From Candidatus Aphodovivens avistercoris (GTDB taxonomy: Bacteria > Actinomycetota > Coriobacteriia > Coriobacteriales > Eggerthellaceae), in assembly GCA_018710945.1 (NCBI GenBank), contig DVIW01000021.1:28744-92743 (forward strand): 64,000 nucleotides of DNA, read 5' to 3'. Positions 45,560-55,635 of the stretch are shown here, in pieces (within the stretch, counting starts at the first letter, position 1; every line of letters begins with the position of its first letter). The notes beneath the pieces are model-generated. The model saw nothing but the letters and a program-made list of their open reading frames with translations. It was not told where the DNA came from and searched no databases. A program made the translations under genes and the position numbers.

Positions 45560-47641
45560 CTACTTCTTGGCCATCTTGCCGAAATCGGCCACGTCCTGGA
45601 ACACCGCCACGAAGCGGTTCAGCAGGCGCAGGCGGTTCTCGCGCAGCGCCTGGTCCTCGTCCATGACCATGATGCGCTCGAAGAACAGATCGACCGGCTT
45701 GCGCAGGCTGGCCAGCTCGGAGAGCGCCGCGCGGTAGTCATCGGCCTCAAGCGCGCGGGCCACGCGGCCCTCGGCCTGCACCACGGCGCAGAACAGGGCG
45801 TGCTCCACCTCGTTGATCAGGCTCTCGTCCACCTCGGCGCCCAGCGCGGCGTCGCGCAGGTTGTTGGCGCGCGCATAGGCGGTGGCCAAATCGTCGAAGG
45901 TCTCCGGCGCGTTTCTGCGCGCGTCCTCCAAGGCGCGCACACGGCGCAGGATCTCGGCGGGCTCGCACGCGCCGACCGCCAGCACGGCGTCGATGGCGTC
46001 CGCCTCGCAACCGGAATCGCGCAGCATGACGCGCGTGCGGGTGACGAAGAAATCGACCACGGCGGCGCGCACCGCAGCGCGGTCGAACGAGATGCCGTCG
46101 GCCTCGAACGACGCGAGGGCGCAGTCGATGGCGTCCATCAGCGACACGGGAAGCCCGGTCTCCAGAATGGCGATAATGCCCAAGGCGGCGCGGCGCAGGG
46201 CGAACGGGTCGGACGAGCCCGTGGGGCCCTGGTCGACCGCGAACAGGCCGCAGATGGTGTCCAGCTTGTCGGCCATCGCCACCACCTTGCCGACCGCGGA
46301 CTCCGGCAGCTCGTCGCCGGCGAAGCGCGGGCGGTAGTGGTCGGCGATCGCCTGGGCCACCTGCGCGGTCTCGCCCGCGGCGGCGGCGTAGTAGCTGCCC
46401 ATGATGCCCTGGACGCTGGTGAACTCCACCACGGCGCCCGTCACCAGGTCGGCCTTGCACAGATGCGCGGCGCGCACCGCGTCGGCGGCGTCCTGCGCCG
46501 AAAGCCCCGCCTGACCGGCAAGGTTCCCCGCCAGCTTCTCGATGCGGGCCGTCTTGGCGCGCACGGTGCCCAGCTGCTCCTGGAACACCACGGCGTCCAG
46601 GCGCTCGACGTAATCCTCAAGCGGGCGGCGCAGGTCCTCGTCGTAGAAGAACTTCGCGTCGTAGAGGCGGGCCGCCACGACGCGCTGGTTGCCGTCGACG
46701 ATGTTGGCCTCGAAGGCGGGATCGCCGTTGGAGGTGATCAGGAACTTGTTGGACAGGCTGCCGTCGGCGTTGAACAGCGGGAAGTAGCGCTGGTGCATCA
46801 GCATCGCGTCAACCGTGATCTCCTTGGGAACCGCCAGGAACAGCTCGTCGAATTCGCCCACCATGACGGTCGGGAACTCGGTGAGGTTGACGACCTCTTC
46901 CATCGTCTTGGCGGGAAGCTCGGCCACCAAGCCGGTCTCCTTCTCGATGCGGGAAACCTGCTCGCGGATCGACGCCTCGCGCTCCGCCTCGCTGGGCACG
47001 ACCTTCGCCGCACGCAGCACATCGACCAGCTCGCCGGCGGATGCGACCTCGTGCGGCCCGGGGGCCAGGAAGCGGTGGCCGCGCGTGGAGCGGCCGGACT
47101 CCAGCCCGGCGAACGCCACGGGCACCACCTCGTCGTCCAGCAGCGCGAGAAGCCAGCGGACCGGGCGGCTGAACTGCTCGCGGCGACTTCCCCAGCGCTG
47201 GGTCTTGGGCCAGGGGACAGCCGTGATCAGGTCCGTCAGGATGGCGGGCAGAAGGTCTGCCACGGCCTGGGCCGGGTTGCGCTTGACCGCCCACACGTAC
47301 TCGGTGCCGTTCTCGTCACGGCGCTCCAAGTCGGCGGCGTCGACGCCCTTGCCGCGCGCGAAGCCCAGCGCGGCCTTGGTGGGGTTGCCGTCGGCGTCGA
47401 AGGCGATCTTGGCGGACGGGCCGCGGAACTCCTCGACCGATTCCTCGGTCGCCTCCGGCAGGCCCTCCACGATGACGATCAGGCGACGGGGCGTGGTGAA
47501 CACGGAAACCCCGTCGAAGGAGATGCGGGCGTCGGAAAGCGCCCCTTCCATCAGGCCGCCCAGCTTGGACGTGGCGGCGTGCAGGTCGAACGCGGGCAGC
47601 TCTTCGGTGCCGATCTCGAAAGCGAGCGTCTTATTCGCCAT
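45560..47641 (-). CDS. glyS: Glycyl-tRNA synthetase beta subunit
   Basis: The 693-residue beta chain of the alpha2-beta2 enzyme, required with GlyQ for charging tRNA-Gly. Family features: [44 protein letters not shown] and HD-like [28 protein letters not shown]. The ATG at 47641 lies inside the end of glyQ (11-bp overlap) with GAAGGGGG upstream. Part of glyQ-glyS-ppsR-ppdK. Confidence 0.97.
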   Translation of the reverse strand: MANKTLAFEIGTEELPAFDLHAATSKLGGLMEGALSDARISFDGVSVFTTPRRLIVIVEGLPEATEESVEEFRGPSAKIAFDADGNPTKAALGFARGKGVDAADLERRDENGTEYVWAVKRNPAQAVADLLPAILTDLITAVPWPKTQRWGSRREQFSRPVRWLLALLDDEVVPVAFAGLESGRSTRGHRFLAPGPHEVASAGELVDVLRAAKVVPSEAEREASIREQVSRIEKETGLVAELPAKTMEEVVNLTEFPTVMVGEFDELFLAVPKEITVDAMLMHQRYFPLFNADGSLSNKFLITSNGDPAFEANIVDGNQRVVAARLYDAKFFYDEDLRRPLEDYVERLDAVVFQEQLGTVRAKTARIEKLAGNLAGQAGLSAQDAADAVRAAHLCKADLVTGAVVEFTSVQGIMGSYYAAAAGETAQVAQAIADHYRPRFAGDELPESAVGKVVAMADKLDTICGLFAVDQGPTGSSDPFALRRAALGIIAILETGLPVSLMDAIDCALASFEADGISFDRAAVRAAVVDFFVTRTRVMLRDSGCEADAIDAVLAVGACEPAEILRRVRALEDARRNAPETFDDLATAYARANNLRDAALGAEVDESLINEVEHALFCAVVQAEGRVARALEADDYRAALSELASLRKPVDLFFERIMVMDEDQALRENRLRLLNRFVAVFQDVADFGKMAKK

Positions 47642-48614
47642 CGCAGGCCCCCTTCCCCTCGGCGGCGGCCGGCGCGGCGTCGCGCTGGTAGCCCGTGGCC
47701 CCTTCGGCGGCCACCGTCTCAAGATAGCTGGCGCAGCACGCCTTGGCGATGGTGCGCACGCGCAGGATGTAGCCCATGCGCTCGGTGGCCGAGATCACGC
47801 CGCGCGCGTCGAGCAGGTTGAACGCATGGCTGCACTTCAGCACGTAGTCGTAGGCCGGAAGCGGCAGGCCGGCTTCCAGCACGCGGTTGCACTCGGCCTC
47901 GTAGCGGTCGAACTCGCCGAACAAAAGCTCGGTGTCGGCCACTTCGAAGTTGTAGGCGGAGAATTCGCGCTCGTTCTCCAGGAACACGTCGCCGTAGGTG
48001 AACACGGTGCCGTCGTCGCCGCGGCTCCATACGATGTCGTAGACCGAATCGACGCCCTGGATGTACATGGTCAAACGCTCCAGGCCGTAGGTGATCTCGG
48101 CGGGCACCGGATCGCACTCGAAGCCGCCCACCTGCTGGAAGTAGGTGAACTGCGTCACCTCCATGCCGTCGATCCACACTTCCCAGCCCAGGCCCCACGC
48201 GCCCAGCGTCGGGCTCTCCCAGTCGTCCTCGACGAAGCGCACGTCGTGCTGCTCCACGTCGATGCCGATGGCGCGCAGGCTTTCCAGGTAGAGCTCCTGC
48301 ACGTTGTCCGGCGAGGGCTTCAGCAGCACCTGGAACTGGTAGTAGTGCTGCATGCGGTTGGGGTTCTCGCCGTAGCGGCCGTCGGTGGGACGGCGGCAGG
48401 GCTGCACGTAGGCCGTGCGCCAGGCGGCCGGCCCCAGCGCGCGCAACGTGGTGGCCGTGTGGAACGTGCCCGCGCCCACCTCGTTGTCGTAGGGCTGCAG
48501 GACGACGCAGCCCTGCGCCGCCCAGTAGCGTTGAAGGTTCATGATGACGTCTTGGAACGTCGGCGCGTTCGCCGCGGCGGGCGCGCCGGACGCGTTGGAA
48601 GCTTCTGCTGCCAT
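47631..48614 (-). CDS. glyQ: Glycyl-tRNA synthetase alpha subunit
   Basis: The 327-residue catalytic chain of bacterial-type GlyRS. Begins [25 protein letters not shown] after ~18 extra residues and retains [34 protein letters not shown] and [24 protein letters not shown] precedes the ATG. No T-box leader is seen in the 101-bp gap to lepB. Confidence 0.98.
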   Translation of the reverse strand: MAAEASNASGAPAAANAPTFQDVIMNLQRYWAAQGCVVLQPYDNEVGAGTFHTATTLRALGPAAWRTAYVQPCRRPTDGRYGENPNRMQHYYQFQVLLKPSPDNVQELYLESLRAIGIDVEQHDVRFVEDDWESPTLGAWGLGWEVWIDGMEVTQFTYFQQVGGFECDPVPAEITYGLERLTMYIQGVDSVYDIVWSRGDDGTVFTYGDVFLENEREFSAYNFEVADTELLFGEFDRYEAECNRVLEAGLPLPAYDYVLKCSHAFNLLDARGVISATERMGYILRVRTIAKACCASYLETVAAEGATGYQRDAAPAAAEGKGACDGE

Positions 48615-48715
48615 GGCTCTCCTTGTCCTGTCTCCCCCGGCCGCACGCGGCGGCCGCTTGTTCCCGTATCCTCCTGCCGCACGGGGGTGCGCCCCGCGGG
48701 CCGATGCCCCGGGCT

Positions 48716-49291
48716 CTACTCCAAAAGCCCGAAGTCGTTCAGCGGCCAGTAGATCAGCGCGCCGCGCCCCGTCACCGAATCGCGGTCGATGGAGCCGAAG
48801 TAGCGCGAGTCCTGCGAATTGGTGCGGTTGTCGCCCATCACCCACAGCTCGCCCTCGGGCACCGTGTAGGGATAGGTGACGTTGGCCACGGAGTTCGCCA
48901 GCCGATACGACGGCAGCCCGTTGGTGTAGGGTTCGTCCAGTGGCACCCCGTCCACGTACACCAGGCCATCCCCGTCGTTGATGTCGACGGTCTGCCCGCC
49001 GGTGGCGATGACGCGCTTGATGAGGATGCGCCCCGGCGACAGCGGATCCTGGAACGTTACGATGTCGCCCTGCTCCACGTCGCGGAAGTAGTAGGACACC
49101 TTCTCGGAGAACACCATGTCGCCGGTCATGATGGTGGTCTCCATGGAGCCCGAAGGGATCTCGTAGGCCTGGAACACGAACGCGCGCAGCGCCTGCGACA
49201 GGATGATGACGGCGGCCACCAGCCCGACGAGGGAAAGCAGCGTGCGAAGGAAGCCCGAGCGCGGGCGGTCGGCGTGCTGGCCGGAATCCAT
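48716..49291 (-). CDS. lepB: Signal peptidase I
   Basis: Membrane serine/lysine protease that removes signal peptides. The 191-residue product has one N-terminal TM anchor (about 17-38), catalytic S49 in IPSGSM, catalytic K92 in ILIKRVIA, and [14 protein letters not shown]. The ATG at 49291 is preferred over 49351; AAAGGA is 11 nt upstream. It follows trmD in the rpsP-khpA-rimM-trmD-lepB order but with a 260-bp gap. Confidence 0.96.
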   Translation of the reverse strand: MDSGQHADRPRSGFLRTLLSLVGLVAAVIILSQALRAFVFQAYEIPSGSMETTIMTGDMVFSEKVSYYFRDVEQGDIVTFQDPLSPGRILIKRVIATGGQTVDINDGDGLVYVDGVPLDEPYTNGLPSYRLANSVANVTYPYTVPEGELWVMGDNRTNSQDSRYFGSIDRDSVTGRGALIYWPLNDFGLLE

Positions 49292-49551
49292 GGAAGCGGC
49301 GTCCTTTCCGCGGATGCGCGCGCATCCGGCAAGGTAGAGGGGCGAAACCAATGCGCACTATGATACCGCTTCGCCCGCTGCGTGCGCCGCGTTCGATAAG
49401 CTTTTCAAAAAATAGGGCGCCGGCGGCGGATGAGGGATGCGGGCGCGCCGATGACGAGGCGCGAATGCTGCAGAAAGGAAGGCGGATCGGCGGCGCAAAG
49501 GGCGATGGCGGGTGCGGGCTCGAGTGCCGACGGCCGATGCAGGGCGCGGGA

Positions 49552-50289
49552 CTACTTTCCCTCCGCCTCCAGCGCAGCCAGAAACGCGCGGTCCTCGTCA
49601 GACAGCGCGCAACCCTCCAGCAGGTCGGGGCGCAGGCGCGCCGTGCGCTCCAGGCTGCGCTCGCGCCGCCAGCGCGCGATGGCCGCGTGGTTGCCCGACA
49701 GCAGGATGGCCGGCACCTCCCGGCCACGGAAATTCGCGGGGCGCGTGTACTGGGGGTATTCCAGAAGCCCGTCGGCGAAGCTTTCCGTGACGGCGCCATC
49801 GGGCGCGCCCAAGACGCCGGGCAGCTTGCGCACCACCGCGTCGATGACCACCATGCTGGCAAGCTCGCCGCTGGTCAGCACGTAGTCGCCCAGCGACACC
49901 ACGCTGTCGGCCAGCTCGTAGGCGCGCGCGTCGATGCCCTCGTAGTGGCCGCAGACGAACAGCAGCCGCTCCTGACGCGCCAGCTCGCAGGCGAACGCGT
50001 CGTCGAAGCGGCGGCCCTCCGGGGCCAAAAACACGGTGTGGGGCTTGACGGCGGGACCCTGGGCGCAGATGGCCTCGTAGGCCTCGTAGATGGGCTCGCA
50101 CTTCATCACCAGCCCGGCGCCGCCGCCGTAGGGCTCGTCGTCGGTGGTGCGGTGGCGGTCGTGCGTCCAGTCGCGCAGGTCGTGCGCCTTGAACGCGAGG
50201 ATCCCCTTCTCCTGGGCGATGCGCATCATCGATGCGCCCATCACCGACTCGTACATGCCGGGGAAGGTGGACAGCGTCTCTACCAGCAT
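49552..50289 (-). CDS. trmD: tRNA (guanine-N1)-methyltransferase
   Basis: Methylates G37 of several tRNAs to prevent frameshifting. The 245-residue SPOUT-family protein has [44 protein letters not shown] and [11 protein letters not shown], the knot that binds S-adenosylmethionine. The ATG at 50289 has AAAGGTG upstream; a GTG 9 nt earlier is possible. Confidence 0.97.
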   Translation of the reverse strand: MLVETLSTFPGMYESVMGASMMRIAQEKGILAFKAHDLRDWTHDRHRTTDDEPYGGGAGLVMKCEPIYEAYEAICAQGPAVKPHTVFLAPEGRRFDDAFACELARQERLLFVCGHYEGIDARAYELADSVVSLGDYVLTSGELASMVVIDAVVRKLPGVLGAPDGAVTESFADGLLEYPQYTRPANFRGREVPAILLSGNHAAIARWRRERSLERTARLRPDLLEGCALSDEDRAFLAALEAEGK

Positions 50290-50417
50290 GATCGGCACCT
50301 TTCGGATGGGGATGGCAAGCGGAATGGCGCGGTGCGCAGGGCAGCGCGCGAAGAAACGGGGAGCGCGGCGGGAGACGGCAACGGGGCGAGCAGGCGGCCG
50401 CGAACGGAAGCCGACGC

Positions 50418-50936
50418 CTAGCCCAAATCGTAGAGGCCCGCCGGGGCGCGCAGCGCTATCTCGCGCGCGTCCTCGTCGAAGCCGGCCACGAACTCGTCCA
50501 CCAAGGGCACGAGCACCGTGCGGCCGTCGCTTCCGGCAAGCTGGAGCAGCACCTGGCCGGGGTTCTCCACCACGTCGGCCACCGTGCCGGAAAAGCCCGC
50601 GGCCTCGTCGCGGGCCGTCCAGCCCACCAGGCCGTGCGAGCCGATCGCCAGCGCGTCCTCGGGAAGGTCGGCGCGACGCACCAGGCAGTGGCAGCCCGCC
50701 AGCATCTCGGCGGTGGTGCGATCCTCGACGCCCTCGAAGAACACGACGACATCATTGCCCTGCTCCGTCACCTCGCGCACGCGCGCGCGGCGCGGCGCGT
50801 CGAGCACCGGCGGCACGAAGGCCACTTCCAGGCCCTCTTCAAGCAAAAAGGGAAGGCCCGCCGCGCTACGCACGACGAACCCTCCCTGTAGGTTCTTAGC
50901 TTTCGCCAAAACGGCGACGTCAGCCCAAGCGCGCAT
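50418..50936 (-). CDS. rimM: Ribosome maturation factor RimM
   Basis: Assists assembly of the 30S head with S19. The 172-residue protein has the short beta-barrel N-domain (VAVLAKAKNLQGGFVVRS) and a PRC-barrel C-domain (GTVADVVENPGQVLLQL ... VLVPLVDEFV). The family's usual GRIxxxHGLRGEV start is only loosely kept. It starts 3 nt after the khpA stop without its own good ribosome site, implying coupling. Confidence 0.93.
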   Translation of the reverse strand: MRAWADVAVLAKAKNLQGGFVVRSAAGLPFLLEEGLEVAFVPPVLDAPRRARVREVTEQGNDVVVFFEGVEDRTTAEMLAGCHCLVRRADLPEDALAIGSHGLVGWTARDEAAGFSGTVADVVENPGQVLLQLAGSDGRTVLVPLVDEFVAGFDEDAREIALRAPAGLYDLG

Positions 50937-50939
50937 GTT

Positions 50940-51194
50940 CTAGTCGAGCAGCTCCACGTCCACCTGCATGCCGGAGCGCGAAGCGGCCGCGCGGGCAAGC
51001 GTGCGGATGGACTTGATGATGCGACCCTGGCGGCCGATGACCTTGCCAGCGTCCTCCTCGTTCACGCGCATCTCGATGAGCAGCACGCCCTCCTCGTCCT
51101 CGTTGGCCGAGATCTCGAAGTCCTCCGGGAACTCGATCAGCGGCACGACGATGGCTTCGACCAGGCCGACGATGTTCTCCGTCTGCTCGGACAT
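50940..51194 (-). CDS. khpA: KH-domain RNA-binding protein KhpA
   Basis: An 84-residue single KH domain with the GxxG loop in VIGRQGRIIKSIRTLA. KhpA proteins bind RNA, often with KhpB/Jag, and influence cell division in some Gram-positives. It starts 4 nt after rpsP and ends 3 nt before rimM. No own ribosome site; coupled to rpsP. Confidence 0.94.
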   Translation of the reverse strand: MSEQTENIVGLVEAIVVPLIEFPEDFEISANEDEEGVLLIEMRVNEEDAGKVIGRQGRIIKSIRTLARAAASRSGMQVDVELLD

Positions 51195-51198
51195 GGGG

Positions 51199-51444
51199 TT
51201 AGGCGTTCTCGCGGGCCTGCTTGAGAAGACGGGCAACCGTGTCGGTGGGCTGCGCGCCGTTCTTCAGCCACTGGTCGACCTTCTCCATGTCGAACTGCAC
51301 CATCGCGGGCTCGGTGCAGGGGTTGTAGCGGCCCACTTCCTCGATGAAGCGGCCGTCACGCGGGCTGCGGGAGTTGGCGACGACGATGCGGTAGTACGGG
51401 CGCTTCTTGGCACCATGGCGGGCCAGGCGGATTTTCACTGCCAT
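51199..51444 (-). CDS. rpsP: 30S ribosomal protein S16
   Basis: An 81-residue S16 with [42 protein letters not shown] sequence, nearly invariant. AAAAAGGAG lies upstream of the ATG. First gene of rpsP-khpA-rimM-trmD, expressed from a strong promoter in the 132-bp gap to ffh. The ~80-nt leader contains a GGTTGC/GCAACC hairpin (51491-51505 region). Confidence 0.99.
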   Translation of the reverse strand: MAVKIRLARHGAKKRPYYRIVVANSRSPRDGRFIEEVGRYNPCTEPAMVQFDMEKVDQWLKNGAQPTDTVARLLKQARENA

Positions 51445-51530
51445 GAAAATGACTCCTTTTTGCTTAACAACTCGTATACGTATGCAGGTTGCGAATCGTG
51501 CAACCCGATCCGCGAAAACAGCGATTGCTT

Positions 51531-51559
51531 ATAATACGGCGAGGCGCGGCGTTTGGCAA
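51531..51559 (-). promoter_or_regulatory. Sigma-70 promoter of the rpsP unit
   Basis: TTGCCA (51559-51554), 17-bp spacer, TATTAT (51536-51531) on the minus strand, just after the ffh stop. Start point about 51524. Confidence 0.82.
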
Positions 51560-51576
51560 GCGCCTCTCCCGCTTCC

Positions 51577-52998
51577 CTACTCCTTCATCATATCCTGGAG
51601 CTTCTTCAGATCGGAAGGGCGCATGCCGGCGGGCAGTCCGGGCAGGCCGCGGCGACGGCCCTTCTTGCCCTTCTTCCCCTTGCGGCCGCGGCCGGCCATC
51701 ATCTCCTCGGCGGCGGGCATCATCTTCTTCATCATCTTCTTCATTTCGTTGAAGCGCTTGATGAGCTGGTTCACGTCGGACACCGACACGCCGGCGCCGC
51801 GCGCGATGCGGGCGCGGCGGCTGCCGTTGAGGATGTCGGGCTTGGCGCGCTCGGCCTTCGTCATGGAGTGGATGATCACCTCCATGTGGTCGAGCGCCTT
51901 CTCGTCCACTTGGCCGGACGCCAGCGCCTTGTCGCCGCCGGGCAGGGCCGACAGCAGCTTGGCGATGCCGCCCATCTTGCGGATCTGGCGGTTCATGTCG
52001 ATGAAGTCGTCAAGGGTGATCTGGCTTTTCGCCAAGCGCTCGGCGGCCTGGGCCTCCTCTTCCTCCTGCTGGACGCGCAGGGCGCTCTCGATGAGGCTCA
52101 CCACGTCGCCCATGCCGAGGATGCGTTTGGCCATGCGGTCGGGGTGGAACTCCTCCAGCGAGTCGGGCTTCTCGCCGGCGCTCGTGAACATGATGGGCTT
52201 GCCGGTGACCTCGCGGATGGACAGCGCGCCGCCGCCGCGGGCGTCGCCGTCCATCTTCGACATGATCACGCCGTCGAAATCCACGCGCTCGGCGAAGGCG
52301 GCGGCCACGTTCACCACGTCCTGGCCGGTCATGGCGTCCACCACCATCAGCACCTGGTCGGGCTCGACGGCCTCCTTGATGGCCTGGGCCTCCTCCATCA
52401 TCTGGTCGTCCACGTGCAGGCGGCCCGCCGTGTCCACGATCACGATGTCGCGCAGGTTGTCGATGGCGTCGCGCACGCCCTCGCGCGCGATCTTCACCGG
52501 ATCCTGGCCGTCGCCGCGGTACACCCGCACGCCGATCTCGGCGCCGAGCGTTTCCAGCTGGTCGGCGGCGGCGGGGCGGTACACGTCGCAGGCCACCAGA
52601 AGCGGGCTGTGCTTCTGCTGCTTCAAGCGATAGGCCAGCTTCGCCGCAGCCGTCGTCTTGCCCGAGCCCTGCAGGCCCACCAGCATGATGACGTTGGGAA
52701 TGCGCCCCTGCGCCAGCGAAAGCGTCGCGCCGTCGCGGCCCAGAAGGCCGGTGAGCTCGTCCAGCACGATCTTCACGACGTTTTGCGCAGGGGTGAGCGA
52801 GTCCATCACGTCGGCGGTGAGGCAGCGCTCCTTCGTGCGGGCGATGAAGCCCTTCACCACCTTGAAGTTCACGTCGGCTTCCAGAAGCGCCAGGCGGATC
52901 TCGCGCATGGCGGCGTTGATGTCGTCCTCGGTCAGGCGGCCCTTGCCGCGCAGCCCCGAGAAGATGCCCTGCAAGCGGTTGGAGAGGTTCTCAAGCAT
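51577..52998 (-). CDS. ffh: Signal recognition particle protein Ffh
   Basis: SRP54 GTPase that binds signal sequences and SRP RNA. The 473-residue product has the N domain, G motifs GLQGSGKTT, DTAGRLH and SKMDGDARGG, and a Met-rich M domain (MKKMMKKMMPAAEEMM) ending in a very basic tail with GRGRKGKKGKKGRRRG. ATG at 52998 with AAGGAG upstream fits the family. An in-frame ATG at 53103 coincides with the predicted start point of a TATAAT promoter and would add 35 residues. Confidence 0.96.
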   Translation of the reverse strand: MLENLSNRLQGIFSGLRGKGRLTEDDINAAMREIRLALLEADVNFKVVKGFIARTKERCLTADVMDSLTPAQNVVKIVLDELTGLLGRDGATLSLAQGRIPNVIMLVGLQGSGKTTAAAKLAYRLKQQKHSPLLVACDVYRPAAADQLETLGAEIGVRVYRGDGQDPVKIAREGVRDAIDNLRDIVIVDTAGRLHVDDQMMEEAQAIKEAVEPDQVLMVVDAMTGQDVVNVAAAFAERVDFDGVIMSKMDGDARGGGALSIREVTGKPIMFTSAGEKPDSLEEFHPDRMAKRILGMGDVVSLIESALRVQQEEEEAQAAERLAKSQITLDDFIDMNRQIRKMGGIAKLLSALPGGDKALASGQVDEKALDHMEVIIHSMTKAERAKPDILNGSRRARIARGAGVSVSDVNQLIKRFNEMKKMMKKMMPAAEEMMAGRGRKGKKGKKGRRRGLPGLPAGMRPSDLKKLQDMMKE

Positions 52999-53329
52999 GG
53001 ATGCTCCTTGTCGGCGGATAGGGCGGCGGGCGGCGCCGGGTGGCCGCGCCCGCAGGTTCGTTCTCACATGAGCCTTCAAGCCGTCCTCGTCGAACGGCAG
53101 CATCCCGTCATTATAGCCAATCTTCGCGCAAGGCCGCCGTCCTGCTCGCTTGCTCAAGGAATCGACAGCGAAAGCGAGCGGCACCGCAAACGACGGCGCA
53201 GCGCGAAGTTGCGCCTCAAAGCCCCACCAAAAGACCGAGCACCGTCGTTCGGCTCGCCGCTTTTGCACGACGACAAACCCGTCTGATCACGCCGGAGTGA
53301 AAGCCAAGGTCGGCCAGGCCGCGGGACGG
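52999..53329. other. ffh upstream region with TATAAT at 53110-53115
   Basis: The 331 bp between ffh and the zinc-ribbon gene hold a perfect minus-strand TATAAT (53110-53115), start point about 53103, and otherwise no supported gene or RNA. The SRP RNA gene was looked for and not found here. Confidence 0.55.
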
Positions 53330-54046
53330 CTACTTCAGGTTGTTGACGGACTTCAGATACCCGCAGGCCACGGCGACGGCGGCGGACAGCACGATCATGA
53401 CCCAGGTCCACGCCGACGCCGACACCACGCCGCTGACGTTGGTTCCCATCATGGAGGACAGCGCGCCGCCCGCCACCACCGTCGTCACCAAGCAGCAAAT
53501 CCCCAGCGAGCAGATGAGGATGGAGCCGCTCGTCATGATGGCCGACCCCTTCAAGGTGCGCACGATGCTGGCGATGGAGAGGCCCAGCCCCACCAGCCAC
53601 ACGGCGATGAGCACGACCACCCACACCATCAGCATGCCCAGACCGCCGGGAACCTCGCTGCCGCTGCCGGCCAGCGAAGCGTAGCTGCCCAGCGTTTGAA
53701 GCGTGCCCATGAGGTCGAACAGCGAGTAGTCGCCGCCCACCCACGGCACGCGCAGGGTGAACTGCGGCAGCAGCCCCATCAGCGCCGTCACCGCCTGGAC
53801 GACGGCCAGGGCGATCCACCCCGAGCCGCCCTTGGCGAACGCGGCGCTGCGACCGGGAGTCGCGCCTGAGTTCGCTGAAGGGCCGGCAGCAACGCCAGGC
53901 GCTCCGTTTGGCGCGCCGGACGAGGCCTGCTGCCCTGCGACCGGAGCGCTGGCCGGGCTGGCAGCGCGCTGCGTCACCTGGTTTCCGCATTTGGGGCAGA
54001 ACCGCGCGTTGTCGGCGATCTGGTTCCCGCACTTCACGCAAAACAC
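53330..54046 (-). CDS. Zinc-ribbon multi-pass membrane protein
   Basis: A 238-residue protein with an N-terminal zinc ribbon (Cys 3, 6, 17, 20), an Ala/Gly/Pro/Ser linker and about four transmembrane helices (around 76-96 and then three in the last 110 residues). No catalytic motif recognised. It resembles many small actinobacterial zinc-ribbon membrane proteins of unknown role and shares the ribbon with the two surface genes at 5-7.6 kb. A purine-rich AGAAGGAGGCAATC precedes the ATG. Confidence 0.82.
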   Translation of the reverse strand: MFCVKCGNQIADNARFCPKCGNQVTQRAASPASAPVAGQQASSGAPNGAPGVAAGPSANSGATPGRSAAFAKGGSGWIALAVVQAVTALMGLLPQFTLRVPWVGGDYSLFDLMGTLQTLGSYASLAGSGSEVPGGLGMLMVWVVVLIAVWLVGLGLSIASIVRTLKGSAIMTSGSILICSLGICCLVTTVVAGGALSSMMGTNVSGVVSASAWTWVMIVLSAAVAVACGYLKSVNNLK

Positions 54047-54184
54047 GATTGCCTCCTTCTCGATGGTTTCCTTCCGCTATTGTAGCCGACGGCGGGGAAT
54101 TCGTCGCTGCGCTGCCGCCATCCAGCTGTTGAGCAAGCGCGGCGCGCTTTCTCCATCGGGAAGGTAACCGTTGCGAGTTGGGGA

Positions 54185-54212
54185 TTGATATTTCCTAGTG
54201 ATTCACTATGCT
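54185..54212 (+). promoter_or_regulatory. Promoter of the XRE gene with internal operator
   Basis: TTGATA (54185-54190), 16-bp spacer, TATGCT (54207-54212). The palindrome TAGTGATTCACTA (54196-54208; 6-bp arms about one T) fills the spacer, a classic autorepression layout. Start point about 54219 excludes the in-frame ATG at 54208. Confidence 0.65.
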
Positions 54213-54249
54213 TCTATCAACACGGAAACCACCGCGAGAACGGAGCGGC

Positions 54250-54486
54250 ATGCATGCCATCCCTCTTGGCATCGATGAGCGCAAGCGAAAGCTCGGAGGC
54301 AAGATCAAGCGACTCCGCGAGGCCCAAGGGCTGTCGCAGCGCAGGTTCGCGCTGATGGTCGGCGTGAGCCCCACCTACCTCTGGGTCGTGGAGGCGGGGC
54401 GCTCGAACGTCGGCTTCTCGATGCTGTGCCGCATCGCCGACGGCTTGGACATAAGCGTCAGCGAGCTGCTCGATTTCTCGGACTAA
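54250..54486 (+). CDS. XRE-family helix-turn-helix regulator
   Basis: A 78-residue Cro/CI-type DNA-binding protein consisting almost only of the HTH domain: KIKRLREAQGLSQRRFALMVGVSPTYLWVVEAGRSNVGFSMLCRIADGLDISVSELLDF. Start at ATG 54250 has GGAG 4 nt before it. The promoter carries a palindrome between -35 and -10, so it probably represses itself. Divergent or convergent partners show no toxin gene; targets beyond itself are unknown. Confidence 0.9.
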   Translation: MHAIPLGIDERKRKLGGKIKRLREAQGLSQRRFALMVGVSPTYLWVVEAGRSNVGFSMLCRIADGLDISVSELLDFSD

Positions 54487-54589
54487 CCGCTGCGATGCGC
54501 ATGCCGCCGCCGGTGGTTCGCCCACCGCACCACCGCGCGCCGCGTCCCCTCCGCAACCGCAAGCGCACCGCGCAACGCGGACGCGAGCG

Positions 54590-55165
54590 CTACGCCAGGA
54601 AATCGACGACGCCGGAATGGGTGTGGTAGACGGCGCCGGCGATGCGCAGGCCGTCCTCGCGCGCAAGCCGCGCGAGCTCGGGGCAAGCTGCCAACGCGGC
54701 CATGCCGGCGCGGACGTTCAGCTCGCTGGCCCGGTAGGGGTCGCGCTCGTTGCCGATGGCCGCAAGGATGGGAGCCGTCAGCGCGCCCATCACGCCGCGC
54801 CCGGCTTCGCCCTCCTCCGCCGCCGCAGCCGACGCCTCGATGGCACCGCAACCCGTATGCCCCAGCACCAGCGCCAGCTTCACGCCCAGATGCTCGCAGG
54901 CGTACACGACGCTGGCCAGCTCCGCCGGCCCCACCACGTTGCCCGCCACGCGCACGACGAACAGATCGCCCAAACCCATCATGAACATGTGCTCGGGAAC
55001 CGTGCGCGAATCGGCGCAGGCCACCACCACGGCGAAGGGGTTCTGCCCGTAGGCGTAGAGCTGCTCGACGCGCTCCGGCGACAGGTCGCGCTCATGCGCG
55101 CGCACCGTCACGAAATCGCAGTTGCCACGGCGCAGGCGCGAAAGCGCCTCGTCGGCTGAGATCAT
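54590..55165 (-). CDS. Beta-carbonic anhydrase
   Basis: Zinc enzyme interconverting CO2 and bicarbonate. The 191-residue protein keeps the zinc ligands C50 (ACADSR, with D52), H103 and C106 (LGHTGCGAI). This places it among prokaryotic-type beta enzymes. Its ATG overlaps the stop of the upstream YbaK-domain gene as ATGA, so it is the last of a coupled GNAT-YbaK-anhydrase set. Confidence 0.94.
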   Translation of the reverse strand: MISADEALSRLRRGNCDFVTVRAHERDLSPERVEQLYAYGQNPFAVVVACADSRTVPEHMFMMGLGDLFVVRVAGNVVGPAELASVVYACEHLGVKLALVLGHTGCGAIEASAAAAEEGEAGRGVMGALTAPILAAIGNERDPYRASELNVRAGMAALAACPELARLAREDGLRIAGAVYHTHSGVVDFLA

Positions 55166-55632
55166 TCCCACCCCTTGCACACGTCCACCCAGCCCTCGGC
55201 GCGCGAGGCGCGCTCCAGCTCAGGGATGGAAAGCTCGATGGACGAGTTCGAGCTGCCCGCCGCGGGAAACACCGTGTCGAACCGGCGCAGCGACTCGTCC
55301 AGAAACACGCGCACGCCCTCGTTCACCGCGAACGGGCACACGCCGCCCACAGCATGGCCTACCAGATCCTCCACCTGGTCGGCGGGGATCATCGTCGCCT
55401 TGGCATGGAGCGCCTCTTTGAACTTGGCGTTCGCGATGCGCGCATCGCCCGCGGCCACCACCAGCACCGCCGCGCCGTCCACCAGAAACGACAGCGTCTT
55501 GGCGATGCGGCACGGCTCGCAGCCCGCCGCATGCGCCGCCAGCTCCACCGTCGCGCTCGACTCGGCGTACTCGTTGATGCGCCCGTCCATGCCCAGCGCG
55601 CGGAAGTACGCGCGAACCTTCTCGATAGCCAT
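55162..55632 (-). CDS. YbaK/prolyl-tRNA editing domain protein
   Basis: A 156-residue free-standing editing-domain protein: VELAAHAAGCEPCRIAKTLSFLV, IANAKFKEALHAKATMI and GHAVGGVCPFAV. This pattern fits the YeaK/ProX-like branch of the YbaK superfamily rather than the 34278 gene. It would deacylate a mischarged tRNA; substrate not assignable. GGAGGGG lies before the ATG at 55632, 3 nt after the GNAT stop. Coupled to carbonic anhydrase downstream. Confidence 0.92.
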   Translation of the reverse strand: MAIEKVRAYFRALGMDGRINEYAESSATVELAAHAAGCEPCRIAKTLSFLVDGAAVLVVAAGDARIANAKFKEALHAKATMIPADQVEDLVGHAVGGVCPFAVNEGVRVFLDESLRRFDTVFPAAGSSNSSIELSIPELERASRAEGWVDVCKGWE

Positions 55633-55635
55633 GCG

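Noticed and set aside
48615..48715. Possible T-box leader before glyQS
   Set aside because: Only 101 bp and no T-box core sequence or specifier structure; just a 6-bp hairpin.
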